A stretch of DNA of 64,000 nt, from positions 372,001 through 436,000 of the forward strand of contig CALYLX010000157.1 in NCBI GenBank assembly GCA_944990035.1. The letters run 5' to 3'. How positions within the stretch are numbered: position 1 is the stretch's first letter; every line of letters begins with the position of its first letter. Shown in pieces: positions 10,316 to 23,643 of this stretch. This stretch comes from Clitopilus passeckerianus (lineage: Eukaryota > Basidiomycota > Agaricomycetes > Agaricales > Entolomataceae). Position numbers and translations under genes: made by a program. Below the pieces are notes generated by a model that saw nothing but the letters and a program-made list of their open reading frames with translations, was not told the origin of the DNA and did no database searches.

Positions 10316-11734
10316 ATGTTATCTCTTCATGTGAGTACGAAGTCGTAGGGCCCATCCGATGGGAGTCAAATAATTTCAATTCTCGAGCAGACGGGTATAC
10401 CAGATGGCAATCAGGTCCTCCAGACAAGTCGACCTTTTCCGAGAAGGTCGCCATCGATTGGGAGGTCCCACACTTTTCGGATGCGTGAATCGGCCAGGAC
10501 CCAGTCAGGATCTTGTTTTCTCGGTGTTCAAACATCCAAAATGAAATGGGGAACGGCCAATTCCATATTTCGTGATGCTTGTCAATCGACACCAGCTATA
10601 TAGGCGTGCTCGATGTGATATAAAATTAATTAAGTGTGGTTTAGTTAAGATTGTCGAAGCCATTACGACACTTTACGACATTGATTGAAGGGAACAGTCG
10701 AACCCGTGGTCAGGGTACCTTGCAACAACCCTCTGAAACCTATAGTTTTATGGAGCGGAAGAATGAACGACCGCGTGGCGAGTGACCATGTACGGCATAC
10801 CTTTGCATTCCTCAAATTCTGGTACCCCAATGCCAGTGTGCAAGTCACAGCTCGGGTTGGAAGTGAATTTGAAAGGCAAAGGCAAAAACCCAAGTGAAAA
10901 TTTTAACCGCCAACAAACAATGAAGAACGAGTTACCGCGTTATAGCTCCCTGCGACTTCAACGTTGGGATTGAGGACGACTTGATCCAGTAGTCTCTATT
11001 GGAGATGTCGAAGAGGGACAAGCCAGCCGGCGGTTGTGTTGACAGTGCGGAGATGATGCATTGGTGAAGCAAGCTGTGTGAAAACCTGACTAAGCCGAAG
11101 GAATGATGCCATATCCTCCTTCAAGTCGACATCTTTCGTTGTAACTTGCTACTCCTAGCTAGAGGATTTTCACAGGTTTCTCAGCTTAGCAAAAAAACTT
11201 TCGGCTGGTTGGAACATTATCCGTAGCCCTACTTGAGTCTGATCACTCCCCAGACTAGACTCAGTGAGGCATCGCCGGGCTGCTGTCAATACTATACGTC
11301 CCGGCCGAGATCCAATGCCGCACGAATTTGCATGGAACCCTGAAAGCTGGGGGAAAGGATAGCTGGTCAGATTCACAACCTGGCGCTCGTTGACCGATAC
11401 CTCATCCGTCAATGTTTATCGCATGGTTTCTTCTGGCCCGCCCCCGTTACAAGGTGTAATTTTCGTTCAAGTAGCCCTCCTTTCTTGGGTTTCTGCACCT
11501 GCTGATATCTCTGTGCTTTCTACGGATTTTGCCATTGAGGTCAAATAAACCCCTTTTATAATACCGGCATCGATTGGTTGCATCTGAAATTCAGGCTAAA
11601 GAAGCTCGACCCTAAGGATTGTCGTCCATTGCCGGAGGCTCCGCGGCCCTGCCTGTCGTTCTTGGGAGAGGCGACAACTTGTGAGATGGAAAATCAAACC
11701 GTTTGAAATCCACATGCATGACTTGCCGTTCGTG
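10316..11734. other. intergenic, no gene seen
   Basis: About 1.4 kb between the FunK1 array and the rhodopsin-like gene. It contains open frames of 94 codons (10592-10308, minus) and 76 codons (10893-10663, minus) without recognisable domains, splice continuity or similarity to the FunK1 units. I cannot support a gene here. Confidence 0.45.
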
Positions 11735-11742
11735 TATATAAA
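11735..11742 (+). promoter_or_regulatory. candidate TATA box of the rhodopsin-like gene
   Basis: TATATAAA lies about 107 bases upstream of the ATG at 11849 and is followed by a pyrimidine-rich tract (11763-11805), a usual setting for fungal transcription starts. Confidence 0.5.
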
Positions 11743-11848
11743 CGGTCAGTTACGAGGTAACTTTCCCCTCACTTCACGGGATTTCTCCCTTTCTTCCTTG
11801 TGTCGATTTCTGTCTTGAACACTCCCTAAACTTTCTTTTTAAACGAAG

Positions 11849-13185
11849 ATGGGACTCGACATAAAAGATCCCCTAGTGCAAATTGGGAGTAAGTACCTCC
11901 CCAGATATGCTGTGGTGCATTCTCATGAGTGTCTTCTAAGTTACCTCGGCTGTATGCACGATTCCCGCTTTGGCTAGCACCGTTTACAGGCTCTGGATTC
12001 GGAGAGGCAGATACTGGGCAGACGATGTAGGTTGAATTCGTTCGATGGTAGTAGCAAGAATCTGATGGCTCTCGTTGTAGGCATTCGCACTCGCTTCCGC
12101 CATAGGCTCGATTCTGATGTGTGTTGGATGCTTCATCCATATCACCGGGACGGCCCCTCATGCCGTTCTCCTGGCATCATACTACATGATGGCCGTACCA
12201 TTCTACGTCGTCATCTGGTAGAGGAAAACTCATCTTTGTTGACTGCAGTTTCTAATCGATGTTAGGTGTGCCCGTCTATCGATCTTATTCTCCATAATCA
12301 GGATGGACCCTAGCGCCCAACGCCGCCGAGTACTTTTCGTAATTGGAGGGGTTTTTATGCTCTTGCTGGTCATCTTCATCTGTCAGCTCTTCTGGGTCTG
12401 TGAACCAGATCCACGCTGGAAACTTCAACATAACCCTCAATGCGAATTAACACAACAAGTCGTCATCCTCCAGCTAGTCAGTAAGTGGACTCGCACCCTA
12501 CTTCTATTGACCGATTCTGAAGCTCTTCTTCCCTTCTTAGCTGATATTGGATCCGATATCATCCTTACCGTCGTCCCCCTACGTCTCATACGTCACTTGA
12601 AGAACCGGACGCTAAAGAGGCGCCTTACCTGGATTTTCGCAGCCTGTATCGTTACCAGCGCCGTTTCCCTGGTCCATGCTGCGTTTATCTTCACTCATTC
12701 GTAAGTTCTTTCAACGTGACATGCCCATCCTTCACATTAATTTATCCGCCTCTTCCAGAGGACCTCAAGAGGTCATCGCCGCTGTCGTCGAAGACACCAT
12801 TTCTCTCCTCGTTTGCAACATTCCCGTCGTTGTTACCCATCTCATCCGTATCCAGGATGAGAAGAAGAGTACTTCTCATTCTAGGCTCACGAACGGACGG
12901 CTCACCGCTAAGGAAACTGCGGCTAAACAGACTGCTACCTTCCGATGGCAAAGGGAGTTGGATTCGGATGAATCGTCGACGAACCACACCAAGGTTGAAG
13001 TCCTTAGGAAGGTGGAGGTTCACCATGACACTGTTGAAGTCGAGCTTTCGGATGCCAAGGGAAGGGACTTCGACTATGGTTATGACAATGACACTGGGTT
13101 GGATAACAAGACAGTAGGTATGTGTCCGCTATACATCGCATACATTGTCGTGCCGAGGCTGACAATTCCAACAGTAGAGCCCTAA
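11849..13185 (+). CDS. fungal rhodopsin-like integral membrane protein, seven exons
   Basis: This is a multi-pass membrane protein resembling the fungal rhodopsin-domain (PTH11-like) family, whose ligands are unknown. Exons are 11849-11888, 11941-12026, 12081-12217, 12266-12480, 12541-12700, 12759-13117 and 13175-13185. All join in phase. Visible elements are an early hydrophobic helix with the basic turn RLWIRRGRYWADD, the family-like motif WCARLSILFSIIR, a Cys-containing loop (CEPDPRW to CEL), and several further helices. The cytoplasmic tail is charged and ends TVVEP. The tail contains Lys and Glu clusters but no known domain. It could be a sensor of the cell surface; that is family-level inference. 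Confidence 0.75.
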
Positions 13186-13442
13186 ACGGTTTACTAAATG
13201 CACCACCGGATCCTTCGCGTTCAAGATCGGACGAAGAGGCCGTCTATAGTATCCCCATCGTTATATAACCATTACTTTCACCCTAATATATCTGACTGTA
13301 TTTCTCGTTGTTGTTGTACCCAATGATAGTAAATTAGTTAGATTAATTTGAATCCACGTCATTCCATTGCATCCAAATCGTTCCACGAGATAATTTGAAA
13401 ATATATATTAAACGAATAGATATCCTAGTTCAAGTCCATAAC

Positions 13443-15628
13443 CTAACTCTCGACCTTCTCTTTTTCCTCGCTGGGCCGCAAGCTTTGTGCCTGGCTGGGA
13501 GGAACCTCTGAACCCTCATTCTTGCTCTCGATACCACTGGCAGACTCATTTTGTTCAGCGGCATGGGTAGCTGTCTCGTTCTTCCTTCCAAGGAGATACA
13601 AGCTATGGGCGGACAACATAATATCAGTGACCTACCGAGGGCCAAGAAGGATAAGAACGTACATCCAACCAGGAATGATCGATCCGGGAGGAATAATCCA
13701 AGGTTCTGAGTCTTCGTAGTAATTCCAAGGAACGATCCGTTCGTTCGTCGCTTTCCTAAGGACGAGCGCCACACCGTTGAGGATAATGTAGGAGAAGATG
13801 CCAGCGATGACACCGTATGCAATGCTGCAGGGCATGTCAATATCTAAGTCAGATTAGTGAGGAAGGAGAAATGAAACTCACTTGTATGTCAAAGGAATGA
13901 TAATTAGTGTAAGGAATGCAGGTACAGCGTCGCCGATATAGCTCCAGTTAACTTCTCGCACGCTGAAAACGATCGTATGTCAGCCGCTGCACCAAATTAT
14001 CATGGGGCAGAAGGAACGCGTACTTTTGGATCATCAACGATCCAACAATAACCAGGGCACCACCAGTTGCCCATCCGGGAATAGACGCGAAGATAGGCGC
14101 GAAGAACACTGAAATGAAGAAGGCAAATCCGGTGGTCATCGCGGTGATACCCGTCTTGCCACCCTCAGAAATACCAGTAGCAGATTCGATGAATGCAGTA
14201 ACCGGGCTGGTACCAAGGAGTGCACCAATGCTGATGCTGAAGGCGTCAACGCAGTATGCGATGGTGCTGTTTTCGAAGTCGAGGGTGACAGGGTCACGAA
14301 GGCCAGCGAATTTGGCCATGGAGTAAAGGGTACCGGTGGTGTCGAGGATGTCGACGTAGAGGAAGGTGATCAGGGCATACCATACGCGACCGTTGGAGTA
14401 GTTGAACTATGGACGAGCGGGAGGTCAGATCGAATCCAGGGCTTGGATTCGAAAGACAAGAAACTCACATCAATAGCGCCCGCGACCCTCTGCAACCTAT
14501 GGAAGTTGACCACTTGCTTGAAGTAATCAAACATCTGGTCTCCTACAGGCGTATGTGGGAAGTACGTAACGGCCGTTGGCCTTGGCCACGAAATGATACT
14601 GGTCAAGAGGATGCCGAGGAGAATAGCACCCTTCACGCGATACATCATGAGAATGCACGTGAAGATTCCACCCACGAAGATGCCCAACCACATCGTTGGA
14701 TTCCTCAGGACACCGCTTGTGCAGTAATTCGGTAGATCAGGTGCAAAATGGTCAGGTGTGCAGCCACCGAGACCAACGAGGGTGGAGGTGTCACCACCAA
14801 CGACACCCAGGCCGGACGAGGAAAGACCGATGAAGGCGATGAAAAGACCGATGCCTGCGCCGACGGAGAGAACAAGGGATTGAGGCATGATACGCGCGAG
14901 CCACTGGCGAAGACCGAGGAGGGAGAGGATGAGGAACAGCCACCCTTCGAGGAAGACGGCTGCGAGCGCTTCGCCATAGGTGATGATTCCTGAGCCGTGG
15001 AACCCAACGACGGAGTATGCGAACTATTCGTGAAGAATGAGAACATTGGTGGTGGTCAGGGAAGGAAAGACGACGTACATAGGCATTGAGACCCAATCCA
15101 GGAGCCAGACCAACAGGAAGATTGGCGAGAAGACCCATGAGAAACGAGGAGAGGGCAGCAATGGCAGCGGTGGTAGTTATGAGATCCTGGCGAACCTCAG
15201 CAACGCAACCAAGGTACACCTCATCGGCCACACAGAGATCTGGAGTAGGGCACACGCATGGTCCCCCAGAGTCCGAGAGAATAGCAGCGTTGACCGAAAT
15301 CTATGGGCGCTCTTGAGACGGAGCAAGTAGTGAATTCAGATGCTATGACTGACGATGTAGGCCATGGCTGCCCATGTTGTCAAACCTGCACGAATCTCAG
15401 TCTATCAAGGCGTCAGGCTGCTGGACGTGCACGGTATAAGAAATGAACGCACGGTGAACCGAGACCCGACGCGAGTCTTTGGATGACCAGAACCATCCAA
15501 CCTGAACCATCTCCCAACAAACGAACGTGCGACCTGTCAAATTGATACCGAAGTTTACCAAGACGGCTATAGATAAGAAATTCTGTTCCACTTACGGCGT
15601 CGTTGAGCTTTTCAATAAACGCGACCAT
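13443..15628 (-). CDS. azgA: AzgA-type purine (hypoxanthine/adenine/guanine) permease
   Basis: This is a proton-coupled purine transporter of the plasma membrane, NCS2/AzgA branch. The start MVAFIEKLNDA is followed by short exons giving VARSFVGRWFRL and then TTWAAMAYI, a hallmark of the N-terminal part of the family. Further hallmarks are LPVGLAPGLGLNAY (substrate-binding NAY), VGFHGSGIITYGEALAAVF, TTGTLYSMAKFAG, GTSPVTAFIESATGISEGGKTG, and the C-terminal helices with IPLTYNIAYGVIAG. The last exon encodes a hydrophilic tail ending EKEKVES with stop at 13443-13445. About eight introns were needed, all GT-AG and in phase. No broken motif was seen. Expression in relatives is induced by purines; I saw no regulatory site for this. 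Confidence 0.9.
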
Positions 15629-18600
15629 TGAAGGTGTTTGTTCACTGGACTAGGTAGTCCTTACGATATGTAGAACGCCCGAGGTGGGGAGAGGGGAACC
15701 GTAGAGATAAGCATTCCAGGCTACACCTATAAAAACGTTCTCCCAAAAATTGCACCGTTATCGCGGAGCGGGACGGTATCAATCGTTAGCCAGAACCGAA
15801 GTCAGCTGGAGCCTGGCAATAAGGCACCATCAATCCCATCAATTTCAGGTGCAGTTGCAACCTCCGATTACCAAAAAGGTTTTAAACAGTGCTGTATTCC
15901 AGGTCTTGAAAGTTCATTTGCTGCTGTTTTACAGCAACTGAAAACCTCGACTGCGTAGTGCGTCCCCTGTTGTATGAAAATTTCCATCCAAACCCTCGAT
16001 TCATCTGGCTTATCTAATCATGGCTAAAACATACCCCACGACCATCAAGCAACTTTCCCTCGCCCTCGGCTCGAATCCTGTCTCGGTAAATCGGTTATTC
16101 GCCCATCTGAGCTGATTTCGACTGGTGTGCTTCACAACGACACGAGCTTCAAGTTCAGCGTACCTTGCATTCAAAGTCCTTATCTTAACTTCGTCGTGCT
16201 TCGATACGCCACAGGCCAGGACCATGTGCCGTACCTGTTGAGTGACACCACAGGCATGCGTTGGTCAGAGTCACCACCCATTTACCCCTTCATGTACTGA
16301 ATATGACCCAGCTTGTCTCTGAATTCTCATCTACATCGTCTCGACGCGTGCAGATTGAAATTCTCCGATCGCGCTCTTACTACCTCTCAGCTGGACCCAC
16401 TTGTCAGTTTGCTGTGATGATCTCTGAACAACTTTTGATGCACCGTGTCGAGGTCACGTCCCTCTCCGCGTGGTACACTATGGGATAGGTTGGTACAGGA
16501 CCACCAGGCGCTCTATGTGTTTATAACTGAGCAGTCCTTATCGACTATTTAGAAGGCTCATAACATCAATGCTAATTATAGACGCCGACAGGCCAACCGA
16601 AATACTCCTTCCAAGTCCTGCCCGCTCTACTGGACGGGTCCACATACCTTCTGACGCTGTGGCCTGTTAAGTACACATGGACACAGAGGGCTTTTCACAA
16701 CACCTCGCCTATGTAATCCCAATTCTCGTCATGCTAGTGAAAGGGGTGAAGGGAAACAGGCCTTCGTGACCATGGCACCGGTATCGGGTGCGCCGTCCCA
16801 CGACAGAGCTCAATTGATCGAGATGCATTCTTAAATAGTATCTAGAGAGCTCAAACTCTGAGGAGCACGATCAGGATTCAACGTTTTCCCAACGCCGATC
16901 CTGTCCGTCAAGAACTATCAAGAGAAACACACTCAACCCCGCCCCACAGCTCCAATATAGCTCATACACATTGATTTGACCCCAAATCCACTTGCAAAAT
17001 CCAAGAAAGTATGTTTTGATACCATTAAACAGCAAAAAATGAGATTATGTACCGTTCTGAGGGTTCCAGTGAAAAGGTGAAAAATCAATGCCAGAATGAC
17101 ATTTGGTTAGTATTTTGTGCGGTTCGAACGCAGCTCATGGTCTCTGAGCCTCAGCAATGAATATGAGATTTAACCAGTGAACCATTTCGTACACAAGCTA
17201 CGTCTTATGTATGGCCTTCAAATACGGCTGGGATTAACAATGTTTTATTAATGGTATACGTCCACTGGTCTTGTACAGTAGCTCAACTTGTTTCGAACGT
17301 AATTAAACAACACCTACATGCGGCAAAGTCCGCCAAGTTCTCCAGTTTTCCCACAGGTCTTCAAGTAGCTCATAGGACATTTTCAGAAGAGAAAATCAGG
17401 GGGTCTTTTAACAGAAGTTAGACATAAGAGTGGCATACTCATCAACAGTGAACACGTTCATTGAATCAGTCAAGCTCTGATCCCTCGTGGTCGGGGCAAA
17501 GGGCTCAGGCTAGGCCATGATAATAGAGGTGCCTCACGAGTCAACACATTATGCCTCAGGGCATCTCTGGTCTGAGTCTCCCCCGTCGCAAGTCATAGTA
17601 CATATACTGTGGCGGACGCAGGATCGGGTTCCAGCACTCCGTTCCAACGCATTCCAGGGTAAGCGAACTGACGGATGAGCCTCGTTTCGTAGCGGGGGTC
17701 ATTCCAAGCATTCAACCCTCGTTAGGCTTCCCACACCCTCATGTTAACCAGCAAAAGAACCCAGTCGAAGAACAGCACGATCGAGTTGTCAGTTAAAGTG
17801 GCAGCGGAGTCCGCAAGTGCCACTGACTGGGCAGTGGCTCGGAGATTACCGAGAAGAACACGTGAGCTCCCTCCTTACTTCCGAGGAAAGGAGGGTTTTG
17901 ATATAGGTCTGCATACACCCGGAGCCCTTTTGTCCATGCCCTCTCTCTCTCCGCTCGCTGCCATCCCAAATGCTGGAAATAGTGAAAAAATATTCAAGGG
18001 ATGCTGATTCTACTGCCAGGATGAGTAGAGCGATGACTCTGGGTTTTCTAGAGCTCTTCAACCTCGTGGAGCCTCCAATCGCATTGCGGCTTGTGTCGTC
18101 TGGATAAAACCTCCTTGCTTCGCTCTCGAGGAAGGGCATGGTAGAATCTTTTTTCTTGTCACCGACTCTTCCTGAGAGTCGTGCGGCACTATAGGATGAG
18201 AACAGGATGCCGGAGGGGTGGAGCAGCGGATGCATGTCTCCTCACCTCAAGGCGTTCACCCACCTCATCTTGCGCAACCCTTCTACAAAAGGATCTTGTA
18301 TCAGCTTCAGGGTGTATTGTGCGGTCTGTGGGCCAGATTACGGGGTTTTGAGGATGGATGTGGTGCGTTGCCTTTTGTCTTATTTCAACCTTCAATGGCT
18401 GATATTCTAGATAGGAACCTGACTATTGCACATAAATCGTGTAAACCATGTCCTTTTATGGGTTGTCCAATGAATATCACCATATTTTGAGCTTTCACCG
18501 CTATGCCACTCGACCTCCTCGTCGAGCCCAGGGTAGCTGGTCGTTCCCGCAATATTTGCGGATTACGGTGGAACGCAGGGAAAATGCAAACCGCAGACTC

Positions 18601-18797
18601 TATGGAGAGCCCAGACTTCAATCCCCAAACGGTATTCAATGGAATTGCAGTTATCGCAAAATTGCTCATAAACACGGGGTCTATCGCTCAAGCATTCGCA
18701 TGGTTTACTTTCTGCATCTTGTGACGACGAAAGTGCGTGGACCAATTCTTCTCAAATACGCAACAATAACATTATTCTTAGGCTAGGAAGCCATTCT

Positions 18798-18831
18798 GCG
18801 CCGTTTGAGGGCTTCTCGTCCTCAACGGCGC
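18798..18831. repeat. inverted repeat, 12-13 base arms
   Basis: GCGCCGTTTGAGG and CCTCAACGGCGC are reverse complements apart from one unpaired base and enclose a 9-base loop. A further palindrome follows within five bases. Confidence 0.65.
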
Positions 18832-18835
18832 TTAG

Positions 18836-18852
18836 CGGTGGTGTCACCACCG
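18836..18852. repeat. 17-base palindrome
   Basis: CGGTGGTG-T-CACCACCG is a perfect inverted repeat with a single central base. It could be a dimeric protein-binding site or an imprint of a mobile element. Confidence 0.6.
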
Positions 18853-19257
18853 TCATACAATTCATTTGGCTTGCTGTTAAGGTATGTGAATGCCATTTTC
18901 GGTGATCGCGGTGCTTCTAACTCGCCATATAATCCCCATAACAGCTGTAAGTATGTGAGATATTATTGAGAGTGCCCTTGAGTTTTAACTTCTCCTAAGA
19001 TTGAGAATCTCTGGCTGCGTGCGGGGCCTTGTGCGGCAAGCTGGTGATGACATCGCTCGACTGAGTTAACACATGTTTGTGTGACAAATATTCAATTTCC
19101 CACGTTAGGTCCGTGTATTATCGGCCCGAGCCGTTTGTCGGCCCAAATCCGAACGTATTGGCCAGTGCGGGCGTGTAGACGACGAGCAGCAATTCGACAC
19201 CGACCAACTTTGCCTTCCCATCTTCCTTAGCATCTACCTCGCTGCCTGCTCCATGAC

Positions 19258-22200
19258 ATGCCCCGAAATCACCTACCGGGTGCTTCAGCCCTCAGGAATC
19301 GCATCCGGATTACCAACAAAACTCGCCTCAAGATTGTCAAAGGCAACCTCGAGTCCGACAACCCTCTTATCCCTGACGAAGACGAAGAGAAACATCGCCT
19401 CTCAAATCTCGTCGCTGGAGTCGATGCGGAGGACGCCCAGGTGAGCTTTTCGCCCTTCTTTGTCTCGACACCGTGGCCCTCCTTTTTGGTGGCTGTGTGT
19501 CCCGCGGTTTGATGACAAATTACTGACAAATCATACAGGAGCACCACTTGCAAGCTGTCCTATCTGCCGCAGCGCACGGGCCTGCACGATCAAGCCGTGG
19601 CGCATCTGACCAAGGTCCGTCAGAGAATGCGGCGCCAGCCGTCTATATCCCAACACCAGACTCCAATGGTGTTGTCGATAACTATACCGAATTCTATCCT
19701 CCAAATAAATGGAAAGATCCCACCAACCACGTCTTTACTTCGGTCACCACCGAAGAATTACTTCAAGATGGACTGGCTGGAGGGTTTACCTACTACATGG
19801 ACGAACGCGACAAGGAATGGCTCGACAAGAACAATGAAGAAGCCAGAGGTGAAGGTACGAGCGCGCAGGGTGCGGTCTCCGCATCAGCTACTCGTACCTC
19901 AGCTCGTAGCGCGAAGGCCAAAGGCAAGGAGCCCGAGACCTCGCAGCCTTCCATCATCACTGAGGACGAATTTGAACTTGTGATGGGATTATATGAGAAG
20001 ACCACCCACGAAAAGACGGAGTATCTACACCATGTAAGATTCTCTATCCGATCCCCAGTCCAACAGCATTGCTAACCATCCCGCAGGCTCTGGAAACGGG
20101 AATGGCATTTCCTTCGTTCGCCGAATATCAAGAAACGTTTTCCCAAGAACTCCCTTCTGCCACATTCTCTTCTTATAATGTGCCATCATGGATACCCAAT
20201 CCAACCAACTTGTTGAAACTAGCGCGGACAATCTACCCTTACTGGAAAGAGCGTCGCATAGAGAGAAACGGCCACCGAGTGATACCGGCTTTAAACGTAT
20301 GCGGTTTTCTTTTTACCATTCAATTCTTACTGATGATTAAATTCAATGTATAGTTCGATGAAGCGGACACGCTTAACGAGTCCTACGTCTGTTTCCGACG
20401 CCGCGAAATCAAAGCAGTACGGAAAACTCGGGCCTCTCAAGCAACATCCTCAGACAAACTTCTCCGCTTACAACACGAACTCCAATTCCCGTTGGATCTC
20501 GCCAAAGCTGTGCTTGCTCGCGAAAATCAGAAGAAGGAGCTTGCAGAACAGAGCCAGCAAGTCTGGGAACGGCGGATGGCCCTGGTCGACCTCAAGCGAA
20601 AATTCCCTGCTCTTGGGGACAAGACCGACGAAGAACTTCTCATCGACAAGGAGAAGCCAAAGAAAATCGAAGTACCGTATGTATCGCTTGAATCATTACC
20701 AGGAACGGATTCTTACCTATGAACAGTCGGCCAACCAAGATCAGAGTCGAGTCTGCACCAACGCGGCCAGAGACTATTCTCCGTCCAAGGGATCGCACCA
20801 GACTTATTGAGGAGAAAATCGAAAACTTCATTGCTGGCAAGAAAGTGCAAGATCATCACTGGGAAGAGCAAATTGACGTAAGTTACAACATTTGGCTCAG
20901 GCTCCGTTTATTTACGCTCTCTACAGAACCCCTACCAAGCACCTCCTGTGTCATACCCAAACCGCCTGTTCAAATACATCCCGGTCAATTTTGCATCCGC
21001 AGACTCCGACGGCAAACCAGTACTGCAAAGGCAGTCACGGGCAGTCCGCCTACGCCGTGGCCGTGGAGGACGTATTCTCGTCGACCGCAGGAACGCTATG
21101 CCCTCGACTCTGGAAAGGACTAAGCGTTCCGCGTTATACGACTTCGGTTCCGAAGATGTTGAGATGGATAGCGATGATGATGAGCGCCTCAAGACCATGC
21201 GCGAGCGCTGGCGTTTCGATCAGGACGACGTACCAGCGGTCAGTCCTGAAGGCGCCGAAGAACAGAACCGTATGTTGGTCGATGAATATGCTGAGAAGTA
21301 CCTCCGCTATTCAATGACCTGGCACAGCGATCTGGACCAACAACACCTCATGTCCGACTGCTCTATCCCAATCACCGTCGATGGTCGTCAGCAGATGGTT
21401 CTCCCTTTCAAGCTCGGTGTACCCCCATCATTTTCCAAGCAATTCGTCAACTCATTCCAGCGAGCTAACGCTCAGCAGCCGGCTAACGCAGCAGCTCAGC
21501 CCTCGGTAGCCGCTCCTGTTCCACAGGTACCTGTCCCTGTTTCAATGCAGCAGCAGATTCGAAAGATGGCACCTCCCAGCACTGTACCACAGATGCGTAT
21601 CTCTTCCAATGGTGGTCTGAGGTCATCTCCAGCAGCTCCGAGCCCAACACCAGGAGCTCAACATTTGCAGACCTCGCCCCCCAACTCTGCCACTGCGTCA
21701 CAGCATTCACCACCCACGTCAAACGGCGTTAACAGAGCTGCAATCAACATAGCGCATGTTGAAGTTCCCAAGCCTGATATGACACCCAGTGCGGTTTCGA
21801 GCATCGTTCCACACACCCAAACGACGGACTCTACGCAGGCGCACGACGCCACCGTCAATGGGGTCAACGGGGTTAACGGAGCGAATGGCTCCCCCCAGAA
21901 GCCGCAACAACCTGCCATGGCGCAGATGTTGAATGGTTACCAGTTACAAGCTGCTCTCGCCAACCCAGCCCAGTTTGCTTACCAAGCTGGGCAGACAGCT
22001 CTCACCCCACAGCAACTCATGAACTTTAAGGCTGCCTTTGCAAATATGCAGAACCCGACCGACCTTGCGACTCTCGCTGCCAGAGCTGCTATGCCGCCTT
22101 CGTACATTCCATCAATGGCAACCCCTGCCAACTTCAACTTCCAGAACTTCGGTCAACTTCAAGCTGCCGCGCTGGGTCTGAAGATGCCAGCCAATCGACA

Positions 22201-22534
22201 GCAGTGGGCAGCTGGCATCAATGGCGTGAATGGGGCACAGAAGGCCGCAGGGTTGCCCTTGACCAATGGCGTTGACGCGTCCGCTTCCACTACCCAGACG
22301 GGTCCTCTCCGTGCGCCGTCTGCAAACGGCAATCGACCGAATGGGATACGAATTTCTTCGAATGGAACTAGTCATGCGATGTCACCTCATGTCCAGCATA
22401 GTCCTTCTCCAGTTCCTGCTGGTGCTGCCGGGGCGTCGCAGTCTCCTCCCCGCGTTCCAGCAACCCCCAGTCTGACGAAGGCGTCCCCTGCAATGCAGCA
22501 CGCTCAACCTGGTGGCTCGAAGAGCGGTTACTAG
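19258..22534 (+). CDS. EPL1: Enhancer of polycomb-like protein 1 (NuA4 subunit)
   Basis: Epl1 is the scaffold of the NuA4/piccolo histone acetyltransferase and activates Esa1 on nucleosomes. Exons are 19258-19440, 19539-20033, 20087-20296, 20354-20676, 20727-20877 and 20927-22534, all joining in phase to about 990 residues. The EPcA region is present: KLVKGN-like start (RLKIVKGNLE), VDAEDAQEHHLQ, IPTPDS, FTYYMDERDKEWL, LYEKTTHEKTEYLH, YVCFRRREIKAVRKTR and WERRMALVDLKRKFP. The C-terminal third is low complexity, rich in Gln, Ala, Pro and with Asn-Gly-Val repeats, as is common for basidiomycete Epl1. No defect was seen. Confidence 0.93.
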
Positions 22535-23643
22535 AACGTCACACTTGTATCTTACTTTGCACATACCCTTGATCTCCATATCTCCGTACCTATAATTGTC
22601 ACTTGTCTATCCCTACTCTGTTGCTATCGCCCGATTATTCTGTTTCTTTGCTTTGCACCTTATCGTATTTCCTTTCGAACCTTCTTCCTTGCACAAATTA
22701 CGATTTGAACTTCTCAATCTAATGTTTGGTAATGATACTGCTCTTGGTGCCTTGATGTGCAAATCCTGTTGCTTGAGATCGTGGGCGCCTCAATGAAAGC
22801 GCAATCTCCGTCCAATCTCATAATCCTCTCAGGTTTGTCTGTCAGTTTACCCTCAACTGTCACTTGAAGATACCCTGTTCTGCTTCAACCTTTCTCTATT
22901 ACCTGCTTGATCATGATGAACGCCGTCACCGCCAACTGACACTTCTTGAGCCGCTCTATGTATGGGAACCGACAGCTGTAACTTGACCTGATCGACCAGC
23001 ATGCTTTGGAAGACCCTCCATGCTAATAATATACGGCCTCACTTGCCCGGTGTTCTAATTCTATATCTTCTATGATGGAGGTGAAATACCAAATGGCTAC
23101 CTCATAGCCAACTGCAATTGGATATCAGCCTCAAGGTCGATACCAGAAGCATATCTTCTCGCCAGGGATTTTCACTTCTCATGTCAAACGCCTCATTCCC
23201 GCACTCTCTACTCTTCGACGTATGTCTTTGCGCCCTGTCATCTAGATGATTACGCAGACGCACGAAGGGTGCCTCCTCCTCGGATTATTTTTTTGGCTTG
23301 TTGCTCTCCAGAGCGTGTCGTCCATGTCCATCAAGCCAAGACTCACTCTTGAACCTCTCCAGCATCATAAACCCGCAATAACACAGCAGATAATGCCGGC
23401 AGACGCCACCTCCAACAATCACCGTTATCGACTCTGGTACGATGCGTTAATTCATGCGTTCATCTCGGCGCATGGAGGTTCATTTTTGGCACCTATCAAA
23501 TAGTTTGGACGACATAACTCAGGGGCCTCACCGTGTTCTTTCAGACTGTGTTATGATGTGTTATCAACGAGGTGACTGTGGTTTCTAGATAAAGGCCTGA
23601 CTGCAGCCCAGGATTTGGTGGGATCCCATCCGGAAAAGCCACC
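22535..23643. other. intergenic, no gene seen
   Basis: This 1.1-kb stretch holds the 3' region of EPL1 and the upstream region of the PriA-like gene. It is pyrimidine-rich in parts. No supported open frame or RNA was found. Confidence 0.5.

Larger units (their letters stand above)
15629..19257. other. 3.6-kb region without supported gene
   Basis: No frame longer than about 130 codons occurs and none shows domain content or credible splicing. The longest, 17846-18235 on the minus strand, is rich in Ser and Arg and looks accidental. The interval contains the two small inverted repeats listed near 18.8 kb. It may hold decayed repeats, but I see no terminal repeats or transposase. Confidence 0.45.

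Noticed and set aside
10308..10592. 94-codon minus-strand frame upstream of FunK1 unit D
   Set aside because: It does not match the FunK1 region expected there, has no splice continuity with unit D and no recognised domain.
10663..10893. 76-codon minus-strand frame
   Set aside because: Overlaps an equally long plus-strand frame and has no coding-like content on either strand.
16066..16085. Possible tRNA T-loop (GGCTCGAATCC)
   Set aside because: No matching acceptor stem, D-arm or anticodon arm could be placed around it.
17846..18235. 129-codon minus-strand frame in the gene-poor region
   Set aside because: Composition is Ser/Arg-rich and irregular, with no domain, signal or splice support.
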